Source: Sediminibacterium sp. KACHI17
Lineage (GTDB): Bacteria; Bacteroidota; Bacteroidia; Chitinophagales; Chitinophagaceae
Length of the DNA stretch: 64,000 nt
Reading direction: 5' to 3'
Assembly (NCBI RefSeq): GCF_040362915.1
Contig: NZ_AP029612.1
Span: 2,046,001 to 2,110,000, forward strand
Positions within the stretch are counted from its first letter, which is position 1, and every line of letters starts with the position of its first letter. This document shows, piece by piece, positions 23,781-33,955 of the stretch. The position numbers were made by a program, and so were the translations under genes. A model generated the notes under the pieces. That model saw only the letters and a list, made by a program, of their open reading frames with translations, searched no databases and had not been told where the DNA came from.

Positions 23781-26063
23781 GTGAGACAGTTTTTGTATGC
23801 CTTTTTCTTAGGACTATTATCCACTTCAGCCAATGCCCAGTATGCATCGGTAGCGGGAAGAATAACAGAATCCGGTAATCCGGTTGAGCTGGCTACTATT
23901 CGTTTGATGAATACTGATATACAAATTCATTCAGATGTGAATGGATTTTATCAATTACAAAACCTGAATCCCGGTACCTATACTTTAGTTGTAGACCAGG
24001 TCGGCTATCAATCATTTCGTAAAAAAATTCAACTCGTATCTACACAGTCATTATTACTTGACATCCAATTGACCCCAATCACTTCCCTGGTTTCGGATGT
24101 GGTAGTAACGGGCACTTTGAAAGAAGTAAGAAAAACAGAAAGCCCGGTTCCGGTAGAAGTCTATACACAGACCTTCTTCAAAAAAAATCCGACGCCCAAT
24201 ATTTTTGATGCTTTACAACAGATCAATGGAGTACGACCACAACTGAATTGTAATATTTGTAATACCGGTGATATCCATATCAATGGACTTGAAGGGCCTT
24301 ATACCATGGTATTAATTGACGGTATGCCGATCGTAAGCAGTTTGGCTTCTGTGTATGGGTTATCCGGTATCCCCAATGCATTGGTTGAAAGAGTAGAGAT
24401 CGTAAAAGGACCCGCATCTTCCTTATATGGCAGTGAAGCAGTTGGCGGACTCATCAACATCATCACAAAAAAGCCACAGCATGCGCCATCGGTATATGTA
24501 GATTATATGCAAACAAGTTGGAAAGAAAAAAATGCTGACCTGGGTTTTGTCTGGAAGCCTTTACAGAAAGCACAAGTATTAACCGGTATTAATCTCTATC
24601 ACTATAATGACCCTATCGATAAGAATAAAGATGGATTTACAGATGTAACCTTACAGCAGCGTATCTCTGTTTTTCAAAAATGGAATTTCCAACGAAAAGA
24701 AAACAGACTACTCAGTGTAGCCCTACGTTACTATTATGAAGACAGATGGGGCGGTGAGATGAACTGGAATAAAAGATTCAGAGGTGGAGACAGTATTTAT
24801 GGAGAGAGCATTTACACCAAACGATGGGAATTGACCGGTCAATATCAATTACCATTTAAAGAAAAGATCCTCTACGCTGTTTCATACAATGATCATGATC
24901 AGGATAGCAGGTATGGAACGACCTCTTACATCGCCCGACAAAAAATTTTCTTTCAGCAATTAACCTGGGATAAAAAATCAGGTGCACACGATGTATTGGC
25001 CGGTATCACAGCACGTTATACTTTTTATGATGACAATACTCCTGCAACTGCCGATCCGGTCGGATCTAAAAATATTCCTAACAGAAATTGGTTGCCCGGC
25101 ATTTTTGTACAAGATGAAATCAGGTTGAATGCAAAACAGCAATTATTATTAGGGCTACGTTACGATAAACATGATGTTCATGGAAACATCATCACGCCAC
25201 GTCTTGCTTTCAAATGGAAAACAGGAGATCAGGAGAGTATTCGTATCAATGCGGGTAGTGGCTTTAGAGTGGTAAACCTCTTTACGGAAGATCATGCAGC
25301 ATTAACAGGTGCCAGAAAAGTGGTGATCAAAAATGAACTGAAACCTGAACGCTCTTATAATATCAATCTAAACTATTCCAAAAAATTACTGACAACAAGA
25401 GGCGTCATCTGGAACTTTGATATTTCAGCCTGGTACACTTATTTCAATAATCGCATCATTGCTGATTATGAAAGCAATCCTAATGAGATCAATTATGATA
25501 ATTTAAATGGGCATGCCATCAGTAAAGGCATTACCCTTAATACAGAACTGAGTTTGCTGAATGGTTTGAAAGGCATGGCAGGTATCACATTACAGGAAGT
25601 AGCTACTGTTAATCAAGGAATAAAAACCCAACAAATTCTTACGGAAAAAATAACCGGAACCTGGTCTCTTTCATACCGTATCAAACCATGGAACCTGGGC
25701 ATTGACTATACAGGAAATTTTTATGGCCCTATGCGATTACCACTACTAGGTCCGTTAGATCCACGCAGTGCACATTCACCGCTGTGGAGTATTCAGAATA
25801 TTCAATTGGTATTCTCAGGTATGCGTTCGATTGAATTGTATGGCGGTGTAAAAAATCTATTGAACTGGACACCCAATAAAGGCAATCCTTTCATCATTGC
25901 CCGGACCAATGACCCGTTTGATAAACAAGTCGTATACAATACCAACGGACAAGTGGAAGCTACCGCTGATAACCCTTATGCATTGAGTTTTGATCCAACC
26001 TATGTGTATGCACCCAATCAGGGAATTCGATTCTTTTTTGGGATGAGAGTTTCAATAAAATGA
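23781..26063 (+). CDS. TonB-dependent receptor with CarboxypepD_reg-like domain, probably metal uptake
   Basis: 760 residues, GTG start; no in-frame ATG precedes the signal peptide (MRQFLYAFFLGLLSTSANAQ). Residues about 22-100 form a carboxypeptidase-regulatory-like domain (GNPVELATIRLMNTD). A plug domain follows (DIHINGLEGPYTMVLIDGMP; VERVEIVKGPASSLYG) with a Cys pair just before it (CNICN), and then a 22-strand barrel ending in an aromatic-rich strand (IRFFFGMRVSIK). It imports a ligand too large for porins, powered by TonB. Control by the adjacent DtxR-type repressor suggests iron, manganese or a chelate of them. No SusD partner is present, which argues against glycan uptake. Confidence 0.92.
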   Translation: MRQFLYAFFLGLLSTSANAQYASVAGRITESGNPVELATIRLMNTDIQIHSDVNGFYQLQNLNPGTYTLVVDQVGYQSFRKKIQLVSTQSLLLDIQLTPITSLVSDVVVTGTLKEVRKTESPVPVEVYTQTFFKKNPTPNIFDALQQINGVRPQLNCNICNTGDIHINGLEGPYTMVLIDGMPIVSSLASVYGLSGIPNALVERVEIVKGPASSLYGSEAVGGLINIITKKPQHAPSVYVDYMQTSWKEKNADLGFVWKPLQKAQVLTGINLYHYNDPIDKNKDGFTDVTLQQRISVFQKWNFQRKENRLLSVALRYYYEDRWGGEMNWNKRFRGGDSIYGESIYTKRWELTGQYQLPFKEKILYAVSYNDHDQDSRYGTTSYIARQKIFFQQLTWDKKSGAHDVLAGITARYTFYDDNTPATADPVGSKNIPNRNWLPGIFVQDEIRLNAKQQLLLGLRYDKHDVHGNIITPRLAFKWKTGDQESIRINAGSGFRVVNLFTEDHAALTGARKVVIKNELKPERSYNINLNYSKKLLTTRGVIWNFDISAWYTYFNNRIIADYESNPNEINYDNLNGHAISKGITLNTELSLLNGLKGMAGITLQEVATVNQGIKTQQILTEKITGTWSLSYRIKPWNLGIDYTGNFYGPMRLPLLGPLDPRSAHSPLWSIQNIQLVFSGMRSIELYGGVKNLLNWTPNKGNPFIIARTNDPFDKQVVYNTNGQVEATADNPYALSFDPTYVYAPNQGIRFFFGMRVSIK

Positions 26064-26064
26064 T

Positions 26065-26099
26065 AAAGTCTGTATTGGTCAGTAACCAACACAGACTTT
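26065..26099. terminator. Bidirectional terminator between TonB receptor and cysS
   Basis: AAAGTCTGT-A-TTGGT, loop CAGTA, ACCAA-C-ACAGACTTT: a 14-pair stem with one mismatch, A-rich before and T-rich after, between convergent genes. Confidence 0.75.
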
Positions 26100-26109
26100 T
26101 GGAACAAAT

Positions 26110-26131
26110 CAGACATCTGAGATCTGACATC
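26110..26131. repeat. Short AGAT/CTGACATC repeat block
   Basis: Overlapping direct and inverted copies of AGACATCTG and CTGACATC lie in the convergent gap, next to the terminator. It resembles dispersed intergenic repeats of this phylum, but only one copy is visible here. Confidence 0.45.
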
Positions 26132-26140
26132 ATTAAACTC

Positions 26141-27646
26141 TTACTGAATCGTATAACTCACGCCACCATCTTTTTCGTCTTTCAACTGCACACCCAATGC
26201 TGCTAGTTCATTTCGAATCTTGTCGCTTGTCACAAAATCCTTGCGTTGTTTAGCTTCTTTTCGAATATCGATCAGTAGTTGTAATACCCCATCGAGTTTT
26301 CCGTCATCGGCTCTTCGTTCACCGGTGAGACCAAAAATATCTTCAATATATATTTTCATTTGCTGTTGCAGCAATTGAAGCGTAGTACCACTGATGGCAG
26401 TATTGGCAATATGTTTATCCTTGATAGAATTGATCACTGAGCTCAATTCAAACATATTGGCGAGTACTTTGGCTGTATTCAGATCATCATTCATAAACTC
26501 ATCGAATTCACGGATCTGAGCAGCCATTTTCTCATCCAACGCTTTATCACCTGCGGCTACCTGAGCATCAAAGTTTTGCTTCATTAACCATTCATAAGCT
26601 TCCCATAAACGACGCAACGCTTTTTCAGAAGCCTGCAGCGCTTCATTACTAAAATCGAGCGTACCACGATAATGACTTTGCAGGATAAAGAACCTTACCG
26701 TCATCGGATGATATGCCTGTGTTAAGATCGGATGTGTTCCTTCAAACAACTCACTCAACTTGATCACATTGTTATAACTCTTACCCATCTTCTTTCCGTT
26801 GATGGTGATCATGTTATTATGCAACCAATAACGAGCCGGTGTTTTATGATTGCAAACCGTACTCTGAGCAATTTCACATTCATGATGCGGAAACTGAAGA
26901 TCCATACCACCTCCATGAATATCAAACTGATCTCCCAAATACTTATTACTCATCGCCGAGCACTCGATATGCCATCCGGGAAAACCCTCTCCCCATGGGC
27001 TTTGCCAGCGCATTATATGTTCAGGGGGCGCGTTCTTCCACAAGGCGAAATCACTTTTATTTCTTTTCTCCTCCTGATTATCAAGTTCGCGAGTGGTATC
27101 CATCTGATCATCGAGTATCCTTCCACTCAACATACCATAAGGCATTCCTTTTTTAGAGAAGTCAGTATTGTATTTTTCAACATCAAAATAAACAGAGCCA
27201 TTGGCTTCATAAGCATAGCCGTCTGCAATGATCTTTTTGATCATTTCAATTTGCTCAACGATATGTCCGGTAGCAGTAGGTTCAATGCTTGGCTGTAAAT
27301 TGTTAAAGCGAGCCATGGCCCAGTGATACAGATTTGTGTACTTCTGCACCAATTCCATAGGCTCCAGCTTTTCTAATACCGCCTTTTTACTGATCTTATC
27401 TTCTGCCTCTCTTCCTTCTTCTTCAAAATGACCGGCATCAGTGATATTCCTTACATAGCGAACTTTATAACCCAGGTGCATCAGATAACGATACACGACA
27501 TCGAATGTGATGAATGGACGCGCATGTCCGAGATGACTCTCTCCACTCACGGTTGGTCCACACACATACATACCCACATAAGGTGGATTGATGGCTTCAA
27601 AAACTTCTTTTTTACGGGTTAATGAGTTATAAACTTTTAGTGACAT
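26141..27646 (-). CDS. cysS: Cysteinyl-tRNA synthetase
   Basis: 501 residues. Class I signature: [19 protein letters not shown] with the HLGH form of HIGH, and KKMGKSYNN as the KMSKS loop. Zinc ligands are the Cys of CGPT, Cys in GWHIECSAM and the HHECE cluster. It charges tRNA-Cys. The frame on the opposite strand (about 188 codons) is a shadow. Single gene; the stop faces the TonB receptor terminator. Confidence 0.96.
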   Translation of the reverse strand: MSLKVYNSLTRKKEVFEAINPPYVGMYVCGPTVSGESHLGHARPFITFDVVYRYLMHLGYKVRYVRNITDAGHFEEEGREAEDKISKKAVLEKLEPMELVQKYTNLYHWAMARFNNLQPSIEPTATGHIVEQIEMIKKIIADGYAYEANGSVYFDVEKYNTDFSKKGMPYGMLSGRILDDQMDTTRELDNQEEKRNKSDFALWKNAPPEHIMRWQSPWGEGFPGWHIECSAMSNKYLGDQFDIHGGGMDLQFPHHECEIAQSTVCNHKTPARYWLHNNMITINGKKMGKSYNNVIKLSELFEGTHPILTQAYHPMTVRFFILQSHYRGTLDFSNEALQASEKALRRLWEAYEWLMKQNFDAQVAAGDKALDEKMAAQIREFDEFMNDDLNTAKVLANMFELSSVINSIKDKHIANTAISGTTLQLLQQQMKIYIEDIFGLTGERRADDGKLDGVLQLLIDIRKEAKQRKDFVTSDKIRNELAALGVQLKDEKDGGVSYTIQ

Positions 27647-27773
27647 GCTTGCGAATTAGAGAAAATAAAAAACGATACCGAAAATAAAGAAACAGCTGGA
27701 CCAGAAAAGTCCGCATTAACAGCATCAACAACAGCAAGAATTAAATATTCGTTTCATTCTGTGGCGAAGATAT

Positions 27774-28889
27774 TTAATTTTTCAATTGTAAATCTGCGAC
27801 CAGCATAATATGATCGCTTAGCCCTTCATCGATCATATCAAACATTTTAACCTCAAAAGATGGATCCGGAAGAATATAATCGATTCGCAGAGTGGATGCC
27901 AGAGAGATAAAAGTACGACCGATACCAAAGCCTTTTTTCAGAAATGCATCCTGATAATCACCACGAATATGAAAATAGGTGTAAGAATTCGGCACATCAT
28001 TAAAATCCCCGCAGATCAGCGATCGGTAAGGGCTTTGATCCATTGAGTTTCTGACAATACCCGCCTGAACCCCACGCCTTTTAAAGGCAAGTCTCATTTT
28101 ACGGATAATATTTTTAGATGCTCTCAATGTCTCATCATCCTGCTCTTTGATCTTTTCCAGATCTGTATAATCTGCTTGCTTGAATTTAAAAGATTGCAAA
28201 TGCGTATTAAAAATGCGGATGGTGTCTTCATCTTTTACAATATCTGCATAGATGAGACTCTCCGCTATCGGGAACTTAATTTTTTCCTGATGAATGATGG
28301 GATATTTTGAAAAAATGATACATCCCGATTGATAACTCCCCCCGTTTCGCTCATAGTCTTTTGAAAAAAAATGATACGGATATTTACTTTTAAAGAGAGA
28401 AAGATTATTGGATTCGGATTGATGTCCATCGGTATGATTGAACTCTTGCAAGCAAACAATATCTGCATCCAGTTTTTGAATACTTTCTGCCAATTCAGTT
28501 CTGGCCAATTGTTTGGCCGATCGACTTTTACTATTGCCATTAAAACTTTGGATATTCCAACTGATCACACGTAATACTTTTTCCGGCTTGCTTTCAGTGA
28601 CCGAGGGACCGGATTTCCAGGCGAATACCACATTCAACTGTTGATACCCGATCAGTAAGGCAATCGCAGGAATCAATGCCAGTCTGGGTTTCACGAACAA
28701 CCAGAAAATAAGAAAAAGGATCAGTGCTAGAATCAAGTATGGAACCATTAGTCCAACAAATCCGATCATCCACCATTTAGCGGGGTTCAAAAACGGAGTT
28801 AAACAAGAGGTCAGCCATAGAATAACGATCACCAGATTCAGTATTAGAAATACTGTTTTAGTAATGCGTCGAAAGATGCTCTTGGCCAT
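27774..28889 (-). CDS. Membrane-anchored endonuclease/exonuclease/phosphatase-fold protein
   Basis: 371 residues. About three membrane helices fill residues 10-95 (VFLILNLVIVILWL; GFVGLMVPYLILALILFLIFWL; a third near ALIPAIALLIGY). They are followed by an EEP-fold domain facing the periplasm: RVISWNIQSFNGNS, DIVCLQEFNHT (metal Glu), LICGDFNDVPNS, RIDYILPD and LSDHIML at the end. All catalytic motifs are present. Members hydrolyse phosphodiesters in nucleic acids, inositol phosphates or sphingomyelin; the substrate is not shown. It stands just downstream of the rhomboid pair and on the same strand. Confidence 0.88.
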   Translation of the reverse strand: MAKSIFRRITKTVFLILNLVIVILWLTSCLTPFLNPAKWWMIGFVGLMVPYLILALILFLIFWLFVKPRLALIPAIALLIGYQQLNVVFAWKSGPSVTESKPEKVLRVISWNIQSFNGNSKSRSAKQLARTELAESIQKLDADIVCLQEFNHTDGHQSESNNLSLFKSKYPYHFFSKDYERNGGSYQSGCIIFSKYPIIHQEKIKFPIAESLIYADIVKDEDTIRIFNTHLQSFKFKQADYTDLEKIKEQDDETLRASKNIIRKMRLAFKRRGVQAGIVRNSMDQSPYRSLICGDFNDVPNSYTYFHIRGDYQDAFLKKGFGIGRTFISLASTLRIDYILPDPSFEVKMFDMIDEGLSDHIMLVADLQLKN

Positions 28890-28968
28890 GAGCTAAAATA
28901 CTGATAAAAAAGACGTGCTGATATAGAAAAATACCGGCGTCTATACAGGATACTTCAGTGGCATCCTA

Positions 28969-29892
28969 CTAAAGATCTTCCTTGCTGGCTTTTTTCAAAA
29001 ACTCCTTTTCTTCATCTGTCAGGAACTGATAGCCCTGTTGATTGATCTTATCCAAGATCTCATCTAAGCGCTGTTGCGTGAGATTGGGTTTTTTATCAAA
29101 AGGTTTTGCATCGGCTTTATAGAAATGACGTTCGCTGCTATTTTTTTCTCGATGCTTTTTTTCGGGATTGAAAAGATCATCTACCCAAACAGCGAATCGG
29201 TTCATCCATGCACCCCAATCACTGCCTCTGCGTAATTGGCGGATAAATAAATAACCCACCATACCCGCTGCGAGGTGTCCGGCACCAATACCGGCATTAC
29301 TACCGGCAAGGGTTGCAAAATCAATTGCCACAAAAATGAGCGTGATGACCCACAATGGAATCCCTCCATTGATCAAAGGGAAGATGCGATAATCAGGGGC
29401 CAATGTGGTTGTAGCAACTGCTATGGCCATTACCGCAGAGCCAGCGCCCAATAAGGGTGCGGCTGTTTCGACCTGATTGGCCAAAACCGGAACCATATTA
29501 TTCATCACCACAAAAAATACACTGCCGGTAATACCCCCATAGATATAAAGGGGAATCAATTTATTGTTTCCGGCAAGGTCTTGCAGAATATATCCAAAAC
29601 ACCATAACCATAACATGCTGCTGATCAGTTGCCAGATACTATGATGCGTGATCATGGTGCTGATAAAGGTCCAGGGACGGGTAAGCAAGATATCTGCTTG
29701 TGGTGGCAGGCTTAGCCAATTCAGTACCTGACGGTAAAAAAATTCATCGGGAATTTCGGAGAGATAGTACACGATCTTTATGAAATTCACGATCACAAAC
29801 ATCAATGCATTAACGGCAAACAGGAATACAAGTGCATTATTATCCTGCCCCAGTAATATCTTTTTGTTTGTTTTATACGGTCTGGTTTCCAT
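28969..29892 (-). CDS. Rhomboid-family membrane protein with DUF6576-type tail
   Basis: 307 residues from the ATG at 29892; a GTG two codons earlier is also open. Six or more membrane helices. The catalytic Ser lies in LLGAGSAVMAI and the His in GAGHLAAGMVGYLF, so the Ser-His dyad is kept. However, the HN motif of helix 2 is replaced (HHSIWQLISSMLWLW). The C-terminal 60 residues are cytoplasmic and charged, ending in LDEILDKINQQGYQFLTDEE, a DUF6576-like tail. It follows the first rhomboid gene by 21 bases. Confidence 0.87.
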   Translation of the reverse strand: METRPYKTNKKILLGQDNNALVFLFAVNALMFVIVNFIKIVYYLSEIPDEFFYRQVLNWLSLPPQADILLTRPWTFISTMITHHSIWQLISSMLWLWCFGYILQDLAGNNKLIPLYIYGGITGSVFFVVMNNMVPVLANQVETAAPLLGAGSAVMAIAVATTTLAPDYRIFPLINGGIPLWVITLIFVAIDFATLAGSNAGIGAGHLAAGMVGYLFIRQLRRGSDWGAWMNRFAVWVDDLFNPEKKHREKNSSERHFYKADAKPFDKKPNLTQQRLDEILDKINQQGYQFLTDEEKEFLKKASKEDL

Positions 29893-29913
29893 ACACACGG
29901 TTCTTGGTGACTA

Positions 29914-30750
29914 TTAATACAACGTTTTTTTGTTGGTTTTGTTCCAGGTAATCACAATCAGCAAGCCTACAATCGCACCTCCGATATGTGCCCATCGTGC
30001 TACATTATCTCCGGCTGAGTTTTGAAGGGCGAAGAACAGTTCATAGGAAAAATACAATAAGCCTAGCCATTTTGCTTTAACCGGTACCAAGAAATACAAA
30101 TAGATATACGTATTGGGAAACAGGTATACGAAAGCTGCCAAAATACCAAATACAGCACCACTTGCACCTAATGTGGCCGTATTGATCCTGTTATTGTAAT
30201 AGGTGGTCACTGCTTCCAAAACCTTATCGGTCATAAGGGTATTGGATGGATCCGCTTTCAGGAAAACCAAGGCTTCTTCATTAAAACCCATATTGTATCT
30301 ACGACCAAAGCTTGCCATGGCATCTACAAAAGCGATCGGATCATTTTGCTGTTGTAAAACCAATGCATAATCTTTCATGATGGGTGTTAGCTCATAAGAA
30401 AGAAACAACAGGTGTATCAATGCAGCGCCTAGTCCACAGATCAAGTAAAACGTAAGGAATCTTTTTGCACCCCACACATTTTCCAGAATAGATCCAAACA
30501 TCCACAAAGCGAACATATTTCCCAGAATATGATAGAAATCACCATGTAAAAACATGTGTGTGATCAGTTGCCAGGGTTTGAAAAGATCACTCTGCCAAGC
30601 ATGTAAAGCCAATGTGTCTTCAAAAGAAAAGATCGGAACCGCACCTTTAGAGAAAGTGACCTGTGCCAGATAGAACAAGCCATTGATGATAAGCAGGTTC
30701 TTAACGATGATCGGTAATATCTCAAATCTACTGGGTCTGAATTCTGTCAT
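29914..30750 (-). CDS. Rhomboid-family intramembrane serine protease
   Basis: 278 residues. Helix 2 has HMFLHGDFYHILGNMFALW with the HxxxN pair, the catalytic Ser is in TLGASGAVFGILA and the His in WAHIGGAIVGLL, so the protease is expected to be active. A loop of about 60 residues (ELTPIMKDYALVLQQQNDPI onward) between helices 3 and 4 is longer than usual. Rhomboids cleave membrane anchors inside the bilayer; substrates are unknown. It is the first gene of a rhomboid pair and starts 35 bases after the rlmD stop, so all three may share a transcript. Confidence 0.92.
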   Translation of the reverse strand: MTEFRPSRFEILPIIVKNLLIINGLFYLAQVTFSKGAVPIFSFEDTLALHAWQSDLFKPWQLITHMFLHGDFYHILGNMFALWMFGSILENVWGAKRFLTFYLICGLGAALIHLLFLSYELTPIMKDYALVLQQQNDPIAFVDAMASFGRRYNMGFNEEALVFLKADPSNTLMTDKVLEAVTTYYNNRINTATLGASGAVFGILAAFVYLFPNTYIYLYFLVPVKAKWLGLLYFSYELFFALQNSAGDNVARWAHIGGAIVGLLIVITWNKTNKKTLY

Positions 30751-30784
30751 GCATCCAACGCTTATGCGTATTTATAGTGAATAG

Positions 30785-32215
30785 TTAGGCTTCTTTTTTC
30801 AATCTCAGTTGAACTACATTTTCGATATGCAAGGTATGCGGAAACATATCAACCGGTTGAATTTTTGTTACTTCATATTTTTCATCCAATAATGCCAGAT
30901 CTCTTGCTTGTGTGGCCGGATTACAGCTCACATACACTATTAACGGAGCTGCGATATCCAACAGCTTTCTTACAAGCTTCTCATGCATTCCGGCTCTTGG
31001 CGGATCGGTGATGATCACATCCGGACGACCATGCTCCACAAAGAAAGCATCATCACAAATATCGATCACGTCTCCGGCAAAGAAAGCGGTTTGGGCGAGT
31101 CCATTCAATGCTGCATTCTCTTTTGCATCTTCAATGGCATCAGCTACTACTTCAACCCCTATTACCTTGGCCGCCTGTTTACTCACAAAAATACCAATAC
31201 TGCCAGTTCCACAATAAAGATCATAAACAGTTTGCGTTCCATTCAACTCAGCAAAATCACGCGTTACCTGATACAATTTTTCAGCTTGCTTGGTATTTGT
31301 CTGAAAGAATGATTTAGGACTGATCTTGAATTGAAAATCTTCCAACTTCTCAATGATATATCCTTTACCAGTATAGATCTGAGGATGCAGATCGAAAAGG
31401 CTATCATTCTTTTTGATATTGATCGTATATAACAAAGTCGTGATCTGCGGAAAACGCTCAAGTAATGAATTCAACAGCTCTTCACGTAATGCTACGTCTT
31501 CATAACCAAAAATGATGTTTACCATCAGCTCTCCCGTACTTGTATTACGTACAAACATGTTGCGTAGCCAACCCTGATGTTCTTTGATGTTATAAAAAGG
31601 AATCCCTTTTTCGATCGTATACGCGGCTGCAAATTTTCGGATCAAATTAGTTGGCTCTTCCTGTAAATGACAGGTATCGATCTCTACTACTTTATCAAAA
31701 AAACCACGGGCATGAAATCCGGCTGCACCCGGTAAAGCATCGGGATCAATTCCTTCCGCTTTAAGTCTACGGAATTCATCAGAAGGAATGTATTTACGAG
31801 TGGCAAATGTGTATTCCATTTTATTCCGGTAATACCTGGTTTCATCAGCACCAACGATCGGCAATATTTCAGGTAATCGGATACGCCCTATTCTGGTAAG
31901 GTTATCCGTTACTTGTTTTTGTTTGTATTTCAATTGTTGCTCATACGGCAGCATTTGCCATTGGCAACCACCGCATACACCGAAATGACTACAAAAAGGT
32001 TGCACACGATCGGGTGAAAAGCTTTTTATGGCAATTGTATGACCTTCTGCCCAATCACTCTTGTTTTTGGTCAGCTGTACATCTACTTGATCGCCGGGTA
32101 CGGCGCCTTCTATGAACACCACTTTCCCATCCACGCGTGCCAATGAGCGACCCTCAGCGGCATAATCCTCCACCAGGATATTTTCCAGAATGATTCTTTT
32201 CTTTTGTTTTCTCAC
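30785..32215 (-). CDS. rlmD: 23S rRNA (uracil-5-)-methyltransferase, RlmD/RumA type
   Basis: 476 residues with a GTG start at 32215; no in-frame ATG comes before the TRAM domain (IILENILVEDYAAEGRSLAR). The iron-sulfur cluster ligands are Cys75, Cys81 and Cys84 (CSHFGVCGGC) plus a Cys near 177 (IDTCHLQ). The SAM part has VYDLYCGTGSIGIFVS and TDPPRAGMH; the catalytic Cys is in YVSCNP. It methylates U1939 of 23S rRNA in E. coli; the exact position here is inferred. A TAnnTTTG box ends 4 bases before the GTG. Confidence 0.92.
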   Translation of the reverse strand: MRKQKKRIILENILVEDYAAEGRSLARVDGKVVFIEGAVPGDQVDVQLTKNKSDWAEGHTIAIKSFSPDRVQPFCSHFGVCGGCQWQMLPYEQQLKYKQKQVTDNLTRIGRIRLPEILPIVGADETRYYRNKMEYTFATRKYIPSDEFRRLKAEGIDPDALPGAAGFHARGFFDKVVEIDTCHLQEEPTNLIRKFAAAYTIEKGIPFYNIKEHQGWLRNMFVRNTSTGELMVNIIFGYEDVALREELLNSLLERFPQITTLLYTINIKKNDSLFDLHPQIYTGKGYIIEKLEDFQFKISPKSFFQTNTKQAEKLYQVTRDFAELNGTQTVYDLYCGTGSIGIFVSKQAAKVIGVEVVADAIEDAKENAALNGLAQTAFFAGDVIDICDDAFFVEHGRPDVIITDPPRAGMHEKLVRKLLDIAAPLIVYVSCNPATQARDLALLDEKYEVTKIQPVDMFPHTLHIENVVQLRLKKEA

Positions 32216-32219
32216 CCTG

Positions 32220-32227
32220 CAAAGGTA
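32220..32227 (-). promoter_or_regulatory. TAnnTTTG box 4 bases before the rlmD GTG
   Basis: Reads TACCTTTG, then CAGG, then GTG. The expected transcription start coincides with the GTG, so the mRNA would be leaderless. Confidence 0.5.
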
Positions 32228-32355
32228 AACATGATCGGTCAGACCACTGTTCTCTATCAGAAATGAGTATCAATTTATTTAAGAATACACGGAGTGTTTG
32301 TTAAATAGGTATCATGGCTTTTAGTATTTAACTAACTTGTTGCGAATTTTGGGTT

Positions 32356-33819
32356 ATGAAAAAATATGTATTGTTGTCCGGATGGATCCTTGCTTTCTTA
32401 GTATCTGCAGCGCAGACAAAAACTGCCACTAAATCGCCTACAGCACTAGCAAACGGACGGAATATTCCTATCACACTCACTCCATTAAAAAACTGTAAAG
32501 TATATCTAGGCAGTTATTTGGGTACGGGAAGAACACTGGTTGATTCTGCAATATTGAATGATAAGAGTCAGGGTGTGTTCAAAGGTGATAAAAAATTGCC
32601 CGGAGGTATCTATTTCGTGGTATCGCCACAAATGACCATTCAGTTTGAATTGTTAATGGATGATATTCAGCATTTCTCAATTAAAGGTGATACTACCTTA
32701 AAAGATCAGGCTGAAATCACCGGCTCAAAAGACAATGATCTTTTTAAAAGTTATACCGCTTATTCGATCGAGAAGGGACAATTGAGACAGCAATTGAGCA
32801 ATGCTTATAAAGCAGCTACGAATAAATCAGATTCTACGCGTTTATATAATTCATTGACAGCATTAGATAAAGAAGTGCAGCAGTATCGGATGAATATTGT
32901 TCAACAACATCCGAACTCTCTACTGGCCATGTTTTTCAATACCATGAAAACTCCGGAAACACCGGCCATTCCTGTTATAAATGGTAAACCGGATTCCACT
33001 TATCCATTCCGCTATGTAAAAGAACATTTTTGGGATGATGTAGCTTTCAATGATGATCGCTTATTACGCACACCCTTCTTTGAGCCTAAACTTGACGATT
33101 ATTTCAGGTATTATGTGTCACCTGAGCCTGATTCCATCATTGAAGAGGTAAAGTATATGTTATTATCTGCCAGAACAGGAAAAGAGATCTATCCTTATTT
33201 GCTGACCAAGTTCACCAATAAGTATATGAATCCTGAATTCATGGGACAGGATAAAGTCTTTGTATACCTCTTTGAGAATTTTTATGCGAAGGGAGACACA
33301 ATGATCCTAAATCCTGCTTCACGAAAAACGGTGACAGAAAGGGCCTATAGTCTAATGGCAAATCAACTGGGCAAACCTGCACCGGTATTGAATTTAACGG
33401 ATACTACCGGAAAGATCGTATCGTTATACGGATTGAAATCGGCCTTTACTGTTGTTGCTTTCTGGGATCCCAATTGCGGACATTGCAAAGAAGAAATGCC
33501 AAGATTGGATTCTTTCTACAGAAGTAAATGGAAAGCATTGGGTGTAGCCATTTATGCTGTGAATATTTATGAAAATGAAGTGCCGGCATGGAAAAAATTT
33601 ATTGCAGAGAAAAAGTTAGCAGGCTGGACACATACTTATCAGACAAAGGCTGCCAAAGAAGCAGAAGAGAGAGCAGGAGCGCCTAATTACAGGCAACTGT
33701 ATGACATATTCAAGACACCGACATTATACCTCTTAGATAAAGACAAAAGAATCATCGCCAAGCAACTAAGTCTGGAGCAGTTTGATGATTTGATCGTTAC
33801 AAAATCGAAACAGAAATAG
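32356..33819 (+). CDS. Exported TlpA-like thiol-disulfide oxidoreductase with N-terminal DUF4369/DUF5106 part
   Basis: 487 residues. Signal peptide MKKYVLLSGWILAFLVSAAQ. The first 150 residues resemble DUF4369 (KNCKVYLGSYLGTGRTLVDS; GGIYFVV), the middle is a helical DUF5106-like part (QYRMNIVQQHPNSLLAMFFN), and from about 345 comes a thioredoxin domain with the active site Cys374-Gly-His-Cys377 (WDPNCGHCKEEMP). It acts in the periplasm, probably in thiol-disulfide exchange, and such fusions are frequent in Bacteroidota. A near-match promoter box (GAATTTTG) ends 4 bases before the ATG. It is a single gene. Confidence 0.85.
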   Translation: MKKYVLLSGWILAFLVSAAQTKTATKSPTALANGRNIPITLTPLKNCKVYLGSYLGTGRTLVDSAILNDKSQGVFKGDKKLPGGIYFVVSPQMTIQFELLMDDIQHFSIKGDTTLKDQAEITGSKDNDLFKSYTAYSIEKGQLRQQLSNAYKAATNKSDSTRLYNSLTALDKEVQQYRMNIVQQHPNSLLAMFFNTMKTPETPAIPVINGKPDSTYPFRYVKEHFWDDVAFNDDRLLRTPFFEPKLDDYFRYYVSPEPDSIIEEVKYMLLSARTGKEIYPYLLTKFTNKYMNPEFMGQDKVFVYLFENFYAKGDTMILNPASRKTVTERAYSLMANQLGKPAPVLNLTDTTGKIVSLYGLKSAFTVVAFWDPNCGHCKEEMPRLDSFYRSKWKALGVAIYAVNIYENEVPAWKKFIAEKKLAGWTHTYQTKAAKEAEERAGAPNYRQLYDIFKTPTLYLLDKDKRIIAKQLSLEQFDDLIVTKSKQK

Positions 33820-33886
33820 CCGTCAGAAAATACAAGCAGGGACATTAACCAATACCAAGCAGTAAGACGTTCTACATCTAATCATA

Positions 33887-33926
33887 AATTTTATTTATTG
33901 AAACTATAAAAAACATAAATAAAATT
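33887..33926. repeat. AT-rich inverted repeat upstream of icd
   Basis: AATTTTATTTAT (33887-33898) and ATAAATAAAATT (33915-33926) form a perfect 12-base palindrome with a 16-base spacer. It ends about 30 bases before the icd ATG. It might be a regulator site or a weak terminator of the preceding gene; nothing decides between them. Confidence 0.45.
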
Positions 33927-33955
33927 ATACTGTATGATTGTTTCATTTTTGCGGC

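Noticed and set aside
26732-27298. 188-codon frame on the plus strand inside cysS
   Set aside because: Antisense to well-conserved CysS motifs, with no start signal; a shadow frame.
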